Assembly (NCBI RefSeq): GCF_900069005.2
Contig: NZ_LN831279.1
Location: 3,306,390 to 3,370,389, forward strand
Source: Paenibacillus sp. GM2
Lineage (GTDB): Bacteria; Bacillota; Bacilli; Paenibacillales; Paenibacillaceae
Length of the DNA stretch: 64,000 nucleotides
Direction of reading: 5' to 3'
Shown here piece after piece: positions 15,548-23,167 of this stretch; the stretch's first letter is position 1, and each line of letters opens with the position of its first letter. A program made the translations under genes and the position numbers. The notes below the pieces were generated by a model, which worked only from the letters and a program-made list of their open reading frames with translations, was not told the DNA's origin and did not search any database.

Positions 15548-18387
15548 CCGAGTGTCACCTCCTTGTCCGGCAGCAGTTCAATCGCTTCGCCTAGATCGCC
15601 TCCGGGTACGGCCAGTGCAAACCAGGGACGGCCGGTATTCAGCACTCTTGCCTTCAGTTCCACCGTTTCACCGGGAGCCACGACAACTGGCCCGGAAGCA
15701 AGCTCCAGGTTTACTGCGCGAAAGGTAAATGCCACAGCATCCTTGCCGCTGACGGACAGCCGGATGCCAACGATACCGCTTTCTTCCTGACTTGTTGCTT
15801 CGTAATCCGAAAATACGTTGTTCAGCTCGTATTTGCGTCCACCGATCAACGTCAGCCGCTTGGTCATTCCCTGCCAGTGGAAGCGGTATTCACCGTTTGG
15901 CAAGCTAAGCCGGAATTCGCCCGTGCGCGGCTTCGTTTTAACTGTCGTTACTTTGCCGGTAGCCAAACACTCCGCTTCCAGCACCGTTTCCGGCGCATCC
16001 GACAGCCAGCCGTATACGGCAGCAGGCCGGTTCAGCCGACTGGCCAGCAGCAAATATCGGACGCTGGGATGCACCCACATCTCCCGGTACACGGCGTTGT
16101 TCGTTTGCGGCCAATACGGATAATCTTCGTCACGGTAGCTTTGAATGCCCACGCAGATCGACCCGCTGATTGGTCCCGGCAAACAAACATATTGCTGCGC
16201 GTAGTTATAGCCTTCGCCAAGCATCAGCGACTGGCCAAACGGATTTTTGCCGACCGTCCACTCCAGTTGATGCCGGGCCAGCTGCATCAGCGAAGCGTCA
16301 CCCCGGACATCCGCCCCAAACGCCGCCGCGCTGCCGCCGGCCAGCACCAGGCCATTGTTGCCCCGGTAACTGAACCAGGTGGGGAACCGGCGAAGATAGT
16401 AGCCCTGACCCAGCTTCATGCCATTTTGTACCTGCTGGCGGTATTCCCGCAGCATCCCCGGATGGGCAAAAGCCTGCTGGTTCAGGAACAGCTCGGCGTC
16501 CTGATCCGCCTCGTCCTCATGGTAAATCGATGCCGGACTCATAAAATAAGGTGCAGTACTGCCGACCGCTGTCTTGTAATACTCGGTATAAAGCACGATA
16601 GAATGATACCAACGCGTCCAGTCGGGATGATCCGGGAACAATCGGCACAATCGGCTCAGCGCCATGATCGGCTCGTGCTCATGCGAGCGGTGGTTGTAAT
16701 GCTGAATTTGCGTTTTCTGCTCATCCCGATAAAAAAATCCCGTCAGCGGCACTTCCCAATCCGGATAATCCGTCTGCTGGCAGGCCATGACCCGCCGGGC
16801 AATTTCCGCTGCCTTCTCCGCAAAGTAACCGTCGCCGGTAATCTCATGGATATGGCAAGCCGCGAGCACTCCCGCGCTATAGAGCAAAACCTTGGAAGAA
16901 ACGCGCGCCGGGTCCATCGATGCCGTGTATTCCTCGGCATCCAGTTTTTCGTACGCAAAACCGAAATCTTCCACGGCAATCTGTCGCAAATGCCTGCTTT
17001 GGGCTGGGTCGGCTTCTTCCAGCACTTGCGCGGCCAGCGCTTCGGCGGCGGCGGCCATGAAGTTCTCGATCGCCAGGTTTTGCGCTTCGCTGTCAAGCTG
17101 GTCGCAAGCGCCAACGATGTGACTCGTCCAGATTGAACCTCCACTGCCCATTGCGCGGTAACCGTCGCCGAACCGGGTGCGGAGCATAAAATCCAATCCC
17201 CATTTCCCCTCTTCGATCAACCGTTCGAACAAAGGCGTATTGCTCTGCTGTTCGATAGCGGCGTGAAAAAAGGAATACACGGCTTCGGCGGTATTCGTCA
17301 GGTTCTGGGACATGTCGGCTGCGTCATGCCAGCCGCCGTTCGCTACAACGCTTTTGCCTTCGTGGTGATTCAGCACGTTGCCGTGGCAGTATTTATGTAC
17401 TCCCGGCACCTCGTACCCGCATCTTTCGCAAAAAAACAGGTTGATGGTCTTCCAGATGGAATCGTCCCAGATGTCCTCGGCGATGGGGAAGGTACGCGTA
17501 ACCTGATCTCCGCAAACGATCAGATAGCGGCCTACAGAGCGGACTTCGGAGAAATCAAGAATGGAAAAAACACCCTGACTATTCTCTAACCGTACTACCG
17601 CCTTTTCCAAGACGATCCGTCCAGTGACCGTATCGACCAGCTTGAAGCTGTCCGCCAAACCGGAGCCGCCGATGGCGGTCTTTGCTGCACCGGGTTGATA
17701 GCCCGAGCCGCAAAAGACGATGCTGCTTTCGGCGGGCTCCCAACCGCTCCATTTTGCCGTTCGCTCCAGTTTCTCCAGCCGAAGGGCCGCGATGTAAAAG
17801 CAGGAGCGGTCTACTGCCTCGTTTTCGTTGCCGATCATGTCGTAGCCGATTTTAAGGGCTGTGACCTTATCCCTCGCCACATGCGGAATTTCGATACTGA
17901 CCTCATTCCATTGATGATTTTTCAAATTGATGTTGTGGCACCCCTCGCGGTTATAACGATCCGGCACCGGCTCCACTCCTTCATTCACCAATTGCAAATG
18001 CAGGCTGACAAATTTGAAGCCCGGCATTTCCGGCCGGATACAAAGCGAGATCCGGTCATATGCCGTCCAATCCTCATGCTCGAAATGCCTGCTGATGTAA
18101 GGCGTTGTGTAAATACGAGCATAGCTTTCGGGCCAATGATCCAGACGGGTAGGCGTGGAAAACTTCAAGGTTTTTTTGCCATTCCACAAATGTTCATCGT
18201 TTAACGATAATTCGGCTAGCTTATCTGCCGTCCAGGCATCCAGGTTCTCCAGCTGATCCAGCCTTTTGCTTAGCAGGACCGGCGTGCTTTCCAGCGTCTT
18301 TTCAAAATACTCGTTTTCATCCAAAAACAGCGGACGATGAATCATTTTGCTGTCTTGAAGCTGTTTACTGAACAAAAGCTTTGTCAT
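15544..18387 (-). CDS. GH9 glycoside hydrolase, intracellular, probable exo-glucosaminidase type
   Basis: The 947-residue protein has no signal peptide and should be cytoplasmic. An N-terminal beta-rich region (about 1-220) and an Ig-like GH9 linker precede the (alpha/alpha)6 barrel, which has the catalytic-aspartate block NGGWHDAADMSQ near residue 345 and a late NNAVYREMWVHPSVRYLL segment where the catalytic acid is expected. A C-terminal beta domain follows. GH9 is best known for cellulases but also contains exo-beta-glucosaminidases; nagB and a ROK kinase directly downstream favour the latter. The start at 18387 is chosen because GGAGA lies 9 nt upstream; the ATG at 18402 has none. It is the first gene of the twelve-gene operon. 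Confidence 0.85.
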   Translation of the reverse strand: MTKLLFSKQLQDSKMIHRPLFLDENEYFEKTLESTPVLLSKRLDQLENLDAWTADKLAELSLNDEHLWNGKKTLKFSTPTRLDHWPESYARIYTTPYISRHFEHEDWTAYDRISLCIRPEMPGFKFVSLHLQLVNEGVEPVPDRYNREGCHNINLKNHQWNEVSIEIPHVARDKVTALKIGYDMIGNENEAVDRSCFYIAALRLEKLERTAKWSGWEPAESSIVFCGSGYQPGAAKTAIGGSGLADSFKLVDTVTGRIVLEKAVVRLENSQGVFSILDFSEVRSVGRYLIVCGDQVTRTFPIAEDIWDDSIWKTINLFFCERCGYEVPGVHKYCHGNVLNHHEGKSVVANGGWHDAADMSQNLTNTAEAVYSFFHAAIEQQSNTPLFERLIEEGKWGLDFMLRTRFGDGYRAMGSGGSIWTSHIVGACDQLDSEAQNLAIENFMAAAAEALAAQVLEEADPAQSRHLRQIAVEDFGFAYEKLDAEEYTASMDPARVSSKVLLYSAGVLAACHIHEITGDGYFAEKAAEIARRVMACQQTDYPDWEVPLTGFFYRDEQKTQIQHYNHRSHEHEPIMALSRLCRLFPDHPDWTRWYHSIVLYTEYYKTAVGSTAPYFMSPASIYHEDEADQDAELFLNQQAFAHPGMLREYRQQVQNGMKLGQGYYLRRFPTWFSYRGNNGLVLAGGSAAAFGADVRGDASLMQLARHQLEWTVGKNPFGQSLMLGEGYNYAQQYVCLPGPISGSICVGIQSYRDEDYPYWPQTNNAVYREMWVHPSVRYLLLASRLNRPAAVYGWLSDAPETVLEAECLATGKVTTVKTKPRTGEFRLSLPNGEYRFHWQGMTKRLTLIGGRKYELNNVFSDYEATSQEESGIVGIRLSVSGKDAVAFTFRAVNLELASGPVVVAPGETVELKARVLNTGRPWFALAVPGGDLGEAIELLPDKEVTLG

Positions 18388-18440
18388 AGCTGTTTTCTCC
18401 ATTTCGGTTCTATTACCTAGACAAATATAACTGCAAAGAA

Positions 18441-18462
18441 TAATGTGTATCGATACACATTA
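18441..18462. promoter_or_regulatory. LacI-type operator of the GH9 operon
   Basis: A 22-bp perfect palindrome with half-site TAATGTGTAT and central CG abuts the -10 element. LacI-family proteins bind such even palindromes with a central CG. A closely similar site occupies the same position before the MDR-lacI operon. Confidence 0.85.
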
Positions 18463-18491
18463 AATATAACAATGGGATCATTAGCCGTCAA
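18463..18491 (-). promoter_or_regulatory. Sigma-A promoter of the GH9 operon
   Basis: Read leftward there is TTGACG, a 17-nt spacer and TATATT. The operator follows at once, covering the transcription start, so repression by blocking polymerase is expected. The start codon of the GH9 gene is about 75 nt downstream. Confidence 0.85.
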
Positions 18492-18573
18492 TAAGGAAAT
18501 TTAAAAATAATAAATTCAAATCAACCAAATAAACCCATGTAAAACAAAGAATTAATTACATATTTTGCAGAAA

Positions 18574-18620
18574 CAAAAAAAGTCTGAAAGAGGTTTTTTA
18601 ATCAAAACCCCCTTCAGACT
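18574..18620 (-). terminator. Terminator after lacI
   Basis: AGTCTGAA and AGGTTTT pair with AAAACC and TTCAGACT across a short loop. The stem is followed on the minus strand by a run of seven T. It separates the lacI transcript from the GH9 operon promoter 83 nt further on. Confidence 0.8.
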
Positions 18621-18680
18621 GGGTTGAAAACAACTGTATAACGTTACATATTAAATTTCATTTCAGCATATCAGTTGGCT

Positions 18681-19787
18681 TCAATCTTCGATATTGACTT
18701 CCGCTTCCATATCGCTTTTAGGCATGCAGCTCTCTCTGACGATCAACTTGGCATTCAGCACGATCTTTTCCTTGGGCAGATCGGGGGCGTTGATGCTGGC
18801 CAGAAGCTGTTTGATACCGATATATCCCAAATCATACAGAGGCTGGCGCATCGTGCTGATCGGCTGGCACGAACAGCCATAATCCGCCGGATTTTCATCA
18901 TCGAAGCCGATGATCGAAATATCTTCAGGCACGCGGATTCCGGACTCCTCCATGGCCTGAATAGCGCCGAAGGCAGAAATATCGCTGGCAAAAAAAATCG
19001 CATCGGGCAGATTACCGCCCATGATCATTTTTTTCATTTCCAAATACCCCGCGTCGTAGTAAGTGCGGTCGCCCCGCAGATCGGAATCCTGCGCAGGGTG
19101 GTGTTCTCCCTCCGGGAAGGCTGGATACAGAATTAAATCGCTCTGTACCGGAATCTTGTAATCCTGCAAAGCCCGGATATAGCCGTTCATCCGCTCCAGC
19201 GTAATTTTCAGGTTCATATTGCCGGCCATATGGGCGATGCGCTTATGGCCAAGCTTGATCAAATGCTCCGTAGCCCGATAGGCTCCTTCCGCGTTGTCGA
19301 TCGTGACCTTGTCAACGTTCACGTCGTCCACCGTATTCTCGATCAGCAGAAATGGAAAGGTAGAATCGGCCAGCTCGCGGATAATCGTATCATCCGAGGT
19401 CAAGCTTCCGTAAATGATAATGCCATCCACGCGCCCCTGCGTCAAATAGCTGATGTGGCGTTTTTTCTTCTGCAAATCGCCGTTTGATGAGCAAAACAGC
19501 ACATTGTATTTGTTTTCCTTGTCAAAGTCCTCAGCTCCCTGTTCCAGCCCGGAAATCAGCCGGGCGGCAAACGGCGCGCACAAATTGTCCAGCACGATGC
19601 CAATGCTTTGCGTCTTCTGCAGGACCAGCGAACGTGCAATCCCGTTGGGCCGGTAATTCAGTTCCTTAATCGCCAACTGAATCCTCTCTCTGGAATCCGG
19701 ACTGACCCCCTTCCGGCCGTTCAGATAACGCGAGACCAGCGTCGTGGAAAGTCCTGCGCGTTCCGCTACATCCTTAATCGTTGCCAT
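18681..19787 (-). CDS. LacI-family transcriptional regulator
   Basis: The 368-residue protein has an N-terminal helix-turn-helix (MATIKDVAERAGLSTTLVSR, then YLNGRKGVS) and a periplasmic-binding-protein-like sensor domain ending with FGAIQAMEESGIRVPEDISI. It starts at 19787 after GGGAG. It lies 38 nt after the second MDR gene and is co-transcribed with it. The two matching palindromes at 18441 and 20915 sit exactly where this repressor would act, so it probably controls the GH9 operon and itself. The inducer is unknown. Confidence 0.93.
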   Translation of the reverse strand: MATIKDVAERAGLSTTLVSRYLNGRKGVSPDSRERIQLAIKELNYRPNGIARSLVLQKTQSIGIVLDNLCAPFAARLISGLEQGAEDFDKENKYNVLFCSSNGDLQKKKRHISYLTQGRVDGIIIYGSLTSDDTIIRELADSTFPFLLIENTVDDVNVDKVTIDNAEGAYRATEHLIKLGHKRIAHMAGNMNLKITLERMNGYIRALQDYKIPVQSDLILYPAFPEGEHHPAQDSDLRGDRTYYDAGYLEMKKMIMGGNLPDAIFFASDISAFGAIQAMEESGIRVPEDISIIGFDDENPADYGCSCQPISTMRQPLYDLGYIGIKQLLASINAPDLPKEKIVLNAKLIVRESCMPKSDMEAEVNIED

Positions 19788-19825
19788 TCTAACAACTCCC
19801 GCTATAGAAATAATATTGCCGCCCT

Positions 19826-20821
19826 TTACAAAGCGGATAAAGTTCTCCAATCAAAAATAGTGCAAGTCCTGGATGCCGTTTTGTTCACGATTGCCTGATA
19901 TACCCGATCGCACTCCTCAGGGGTAACAAGTTCATAGATGCCGTTAACCTTGATGTCGCCGCTGCGAATCCATTCCATGCCAACCGCAAAGTTTCCGTAG
20001 TTGCTGCCCGGTATAAATTCGGTCGAATGACGAGGGATGCTCCACTCCCAGCCAGAGGTCAGTGTAATGAAGCCATAAAACACTTTACGAAAAACGTCAT
20101 GCGCCCACGTATCCGTTCCCCGGTACCAGGGAACGCCGACCAAAGACAACTCTCCGCCCTTACGAAGGGCGTCCAGAGCATCCAGCGCGGCCTGCTCGGC
20201 GCCGGAGCATTCAATGGCCAGTCCAAACCTTCCGGCAGCAGAACATTCTCCCACCGCTGAGTACACTTGAATCAGCCCGCATTCCCGAGCGATTGCCCGT
20301 CGCCGCTCATTATGGTCTACCGCATAGACGTCATACCCGCAGTGCTTCATCATCTGGGCGCACATCAGGCCGACAATGCCGAGCCCTGTCACCAGCACCG
20401 GTTCGACGGGACGGATCTGCGTTTTAAGCATGGTGGTCATGGATACAGCCGGAAACCGGCATAACACCGCCTCTTCAGGCGGCATCCCATCCAGTACTGG
20501 AACGATTTCGTCATCGCCGACGATGTTGTACAAGCTGTGCGGGGCACTGGCAAAGATCAGCTCTCCCGGCTTGACGGATTCCACCTTCCCGCCCGTTTCC
20601 AGCACTTCCATTACCACCGCGTAGCCGGTCTCCATCGGGTACCGGTTGCCGCCGAAATAATCCATATAACCACCGCGCTCAGAGCCGGAGGAAATTAACG
20701 AAACGACTGTTTTACCGAATACTTCATGATCCCCTAGCACGCGTGCGTGCCACGTTTCCTTCACTAAAGCAGCTTTGGCTTTAGCTACAAATTTAACACT
20801 CAGGTTCTCGTAGCTGTTCAA
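19826..20821 (-). CDS. MDR-superfamily dehydrogenase, copy 2
   Basis: This paralogue of the dehydrogenase at 7692-8678 has SLISSGSERGGYMDYFGGN, LCRFPAVSMTTML, the nucleotide-binding VTGLGIVGLMCAQ and GWEWSIPRHSTEFIPGSNYG. It also lacks clear structural-zinc cysteines. The likely start is TTG at 20821, 9 nt after GGGGGAG; an ATG at 20839 lacks a site. It heads the two-gene unit with lacI. Two related dehydrogenases in separate LacI-controlled operons suggest two oxidations, or opposite directions of one reaction, on the same carbohydrate. Confidence 0.85.
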   Translation of the reverse strand: MNSYENLSVKFVAKAKAALVKETWHARVLGDHEVFGKTVVSLISSGSERGGYMDYFGGNRYPMETGYAVVMEVLETGGKVESVKPGELIFASAPHSLYNIVGDDEIVPVLDGMPPEEAVLCRFPAVSMTTMLKTQIRPVEPVLVTGLGIVGLMCAQMMKHCGYDVYAVDHNERRRAIARECGLIQVYSAVGECSAAGRFGLAIECSGAEQAALDALDALRKGGELSLVGVPWYRGTDTWAHDVFRKVFYGFITLTSGWEWSIPRHSTEFIPGSNYGNFAVGMEWIRSGDIKVNGIYELVTPEECDRVYQAIVNKTASRTCTIFDWRTLSAL

Positions 20822-20914
20822 AATGTTTTTCTCCCCCATGCAGCGAATTCCTCAAACGGTTCATTTGACTTTGGTCGCTAAAAGTAAAATAACGTAAAGA
20901 AAGCAAAGGATTAG

Positions 20915-20936
20915 GCGTGTGAATCGTTACACATTT
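20915..20936. promoter_or_regulatory. LacI-type operator of the MDR-lacI operon
   Basis: TGTGAAT-CG-TTACACAT is centred on 20925-20926 and matches 15 of 22 positions of the palindrome before the GH9 operon. It again directly follows the -10 element. The left half is less perfect, which may make this a weaker autoregulatory site. Confidence 0.75.
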
Positions 20937-20965
20937 AACATAGCATAATTATTTTGGCCTTTCAA
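20937..20965 (-). promoter_or_regulatory. Sigma-A promoter of the MDR-lacI operon
   Basis: Read leftward there is TTGAAA, a 17-nt spacer and TATGTT. The spacing and the position of the operator are the same as at the GH9 promoter. Confidence 0.8.
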
Positions 20966-21001
20966 GTTTTAGCCATCGCAAAAGCATGCACCATACAAAA
21001 C

Positions 21002-21031
21002 AAAAATGCCGGCAAATTTGCCAGCATTTTT
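21002..21031 (-). terminator. Terminator after the GNAT gene
   Basis: AAAAATGCCGGCAAA is followed by its near complement. The single mismatch becomes a G-U pair on the minus-strand RNA, favouring leftward use. It lies 30 nt beyond the GNAT stop codon. It matches the terminator at 6606-6635 in 28 of 30 positions over the shared core. Confidence 0.75.
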
Positions 21032-21060
21032 GCTATAAATTTCTATATTAAACCCAACAC

Positions 21061-21588
21061 CTACAGTTCAACCACCATATGAATATCCTTCGGCTCCTTT
21101 TTGAACAGCTCGGGATCTACATCCTCCGTCAATTGGCTGCCATTGCTCTTATAAAAAAACACCGCTGAACGCGTCTCTGTAGACGAAATGTAGAGGTACT
21201 TCGCGCCTCTTTGCTTCGCTTCTGCTGCCAGCGTCTGCATGATCTTCGTCCCGATGCCCCGTCTGCGATAGTTCCGGGATACATACATGAGATCTACCTG
21301 AAGTCGATCCTGGTGTTCGCCTCGCCATTGATGTGCCAATACACCAAATCCAACTAATGTATCTGCATCGAACGCGCCGATCGCCATTCCCCCATTGCGC
21401 AATTCCAGCAGATATCTTCCCTCCATCTCATGCAGCAAATCTTCGTCCCAGCTCGGGCATTCATGGCCGGCCTGCAATTCTATCATCTCACCGTTCTGCA
21501 TCTCGTAGATCAGATCAATATGCTCGGAACGATCAATTTCACTTAGTTTTCCTACTTGCTCTTCCGTCATCACTTGATAGGTTATCAT
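21061..21588 (-). CDS. GNAT-family N-acetyltransferase
   Basis: The 175-residue protein starts MITYQVMTEEQVGKLSEIDR and has the acetyl-CoA-binding motif A in VDLMYVSRNYRRRGIGTKIM (the R/Q-x-x-G-x-G/A type) near residue 105, then YLYISSTETRSAVFFYKSNG. It transfers an acetyl group to an unknown amine. GGGAGG lies 7 nt before the ATG at 21588; the longer frame to 21621 has no site. Its LSEIDRSEHID start resembles GNATs annotated as possible antibiotic or peptide acetyltransferases, but no substrate can be assigned. Confidence 0.87.
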   Translation of the reverse strand: MITYQVMTEEQVGKLSEIDRSEHIDLIYEMQNGEMIELQAGHECPSWDEDLLHEMEGRYLLELRNGGMAIGAFDADTLVGFGVLAHQWRGEHQDRLQVDLMYVSRNYRRRGIGTKIMQTLAAEAKQRGAKYLYISSTETRSAVFFYKSNGSQLTEDVDPELFKKEPKDIHMVVEL

Positions 21589-21621
21589 TGTGAATCCTCC
21601 CGTTCTGCGTGAATGAATCAT

Positions 21622-22008
21622 TTCAATCGATATTAATAAGCAGGTCTAGCCCTCCACGACTTTATGATGCAGCATTCAAGCAAAATGCAGGACGGGAACC
21701 CGTAAGTATAAAGGTCCTATGAATACGAATTGGAATTACCCTTTCACCTCCTTTGCTAATTTACCTTCTAATGCAATAATCCTCATTCTGCATATGGATG
21801 TCAACAAGTAGCATCATTATTTAATTATATTTTTTATCTCCCAGGGAATATATTCCTCACCAATATTGAATCCATATGCTATATTAATAGAATCTCAGGA
21901 TTTTCCATATTACAATACATAAAAGTGTTTAAAAGACCATTTTCCAGCACCGAAATGTGATATGAAGTCAAAGCGGGCCTTTTGAACAAACTTTAAAAAG
22001 GAGACATT
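21622..22008. other. Intergenic region, no gene seen
   Basis: These 387 bases separate two divergently transcribed genes. A GGAGGTG-like word on the minus strand near 21746 is not followed by a start codon at usable spacing. The right half is AT-rich with TATATT-like words that could serve the downstream rightward gene, but no complete promoter stands out. Confidence 0.4.
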
Positions 22009-22935
22009 ATGAAAAAGTTTACTTACTTCACTCTTATGGGATGCCTGGTCGTCCTGCTCGGTCTGTTCTCATTCACTGCTCCTACTTCCGCCGCCGCAGC
22101 CGTATCTTATACCCTCTATGTGGATGGCACGGTTTCATCAGCGAAAACTCCGGTCGTTGTAGAGAAGAATGTTACACTCATTCCGATGAAAGCGGTGCTG
22201 GCTGATCTGAAGTATGTCACCACCGTCGATAAAAAGACAAAGGCCATCACTGCCAAAAATTCAGCAGGCTCCTACATCACCGTAAATCTAGGCAGCAAAA
22301 AGGCGAAAATTAACGGCTCCAATGTCAACCTGGCTGCAGCTGCCAAAACATTGAGCGGAACCACCTATATCCCTTTGTCAGCTGTAAAGCAGTTAACTGG
22401 GAAGCCAATCGGATTGGATGCTTCCGAGGGGGTCGCCTGGATCGGGGAGAAGCCGGCAACCGCGAATCTTCCGGTATGGGGAATAACTCCGGAACAAGTT
22501 AAATCAGCGGCCGGATATTCAACCCTTCTTGATGAAGGTGGACAAGGCGATATTTATTTGCTGTTGTACCAGGATTCCATGGAAGACCCTGAAGAGCTAT
22601 ACGTTTTTTATAAGAATAAATTAGCCAAAGTGGTCTTTAGCCCTGTCATTTCCGGTCTTAATGAAGTGGGGCTAGTTGGCTTCTATGATGGAGCGTTTGA
22701 TAGTTTAGTTAAAAGCTATGGGCAACCTATCACAGATGTCGTTGGCGCTTACGAGGATACGTTAGAACAGATCCCTCTGCTTGACGGGGGCTACTATATG
22801 AGCGAATGGAAAAAAGGCGACACGCTGATCACTCTTTTATTGCAAGGAACCGAAGATGGGTATTCTGTAAGCATGCAGTATGTGAAGGCATCGATCGAAG
22901 CTCAAGTCGAGGCTGCTTTGGATGCGATTCAATAA
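22009..22935 (+). CDS. Secreted copper-amine-oxidase N-terminal-like (stalk domain) protein
   Basis: The 308-residue protein has a Sec signal peptide with a TSAAAA cleavage region near residue 30. Then comes one stalk domain of the copper amine oxidase N-terminal type (YTLYVDGTVSSAKTPVVVEK, then TLIPMKAVLADLKYVTTVD and TYIPLSAVKQLTG). The C-terminal 150 residues are unrecognised and contain two Asp/Glu-rich stretches. Such domains are common in Paenibacillus surface proteins and may bind wall polymers. There is a strong AAGGAG site 6 nt upstream. Confidence 0.85.
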   Translation: MKKFTYFTLMGCLVVLLGLFSFTAPTSAAAAVSYTLYVDGTVSSAKTPVVVEKNVTLIPMKAVLADLKYVTTVDKKTKAITAKNSAGSYITVNLGSKKAKINGSNVNLAAAAKTLSGTTYIPLSAVKQLTGKPIGLDASEGVAWIGEKPATANLPVWGITPEQVKSAAGYSTLLDEGGQGDIYLLLYQDSMEDPEELYVFYKNKLAKVVFSPVISGLNEVGLVGFYDGAFDSLVKSYGQPITDVVGAYEDTLEQIPLLDGGYYMSEWKKGDTLITLLLQGTEDGYSVSMQYVKASIEAQVEAALDAIQ

Positions 22936-22958
22936 ATAGAATGGCCCCTACTCTACTC

Positions 22959-22989
22959 AGAAGACTTCCTCCCGGAAGTCTTCTTTTTT
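22959..22989 (+). terminator. Terminator after the stalk-domain gene
   Basis: An 11-bp perfect stem (AGAAGACTTCC and complement) with a TCCC loop is followed by seven T. It lies 24 nt beyond the stop codon. Confidence 0.92.
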
Positions 22990-23066
22990 TCACCCTATTT
23001 CCTCAAAAATCCTCTTCAACATTAAATCTCCAAAATTCAGCAAACAATTTTCAACATTTCCGGATA

Positions 23067-23087
23067 TTTAGAAAATTATTTTCTAAA
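23067..23087. promoter_or_regulatory. Palindromic candidate operator before the FAD oxidoreductase cluster
   Basis: TTTAGAAAA and its exact complement flank a 3-nt centre. RpiR-family regulators usually bind AT-rich palindromes of this length, and the cluster encodes one RpiR regulator. The assignment is therefore plausible but not shown. Confidence 0.5.
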
Positions 23088-23097
23088 AGCGTTTACA
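23084..23097 (+). promoter_or_regulatory. Candidate CcpA-binding cre site
   Basis: TAAAAGCGTTTACA agrees with the cre consensus except at the second position (A for G). It overlaps the right arm of the palindrome and lies about 70 nt before the start codon. If used, the cluster would be subject to carbon catabolite control. Confidence 0.5.
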
Positions 23098-23167
23098 AAT
23101 TAAAATTATTTTGTTAGCCTAATAGCAACACAAGCTATTCACTTGCGAGAAAAGGAGCGAAGAACCT

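Noticed and set aside
15877-17136. Long open frame of 419 codons opposite the GH9 gene
   Set aside because: It is an antisense frame in GC-rich coding DNA with no family match or start signal; the GH9 frame carries the catalytic motifs.
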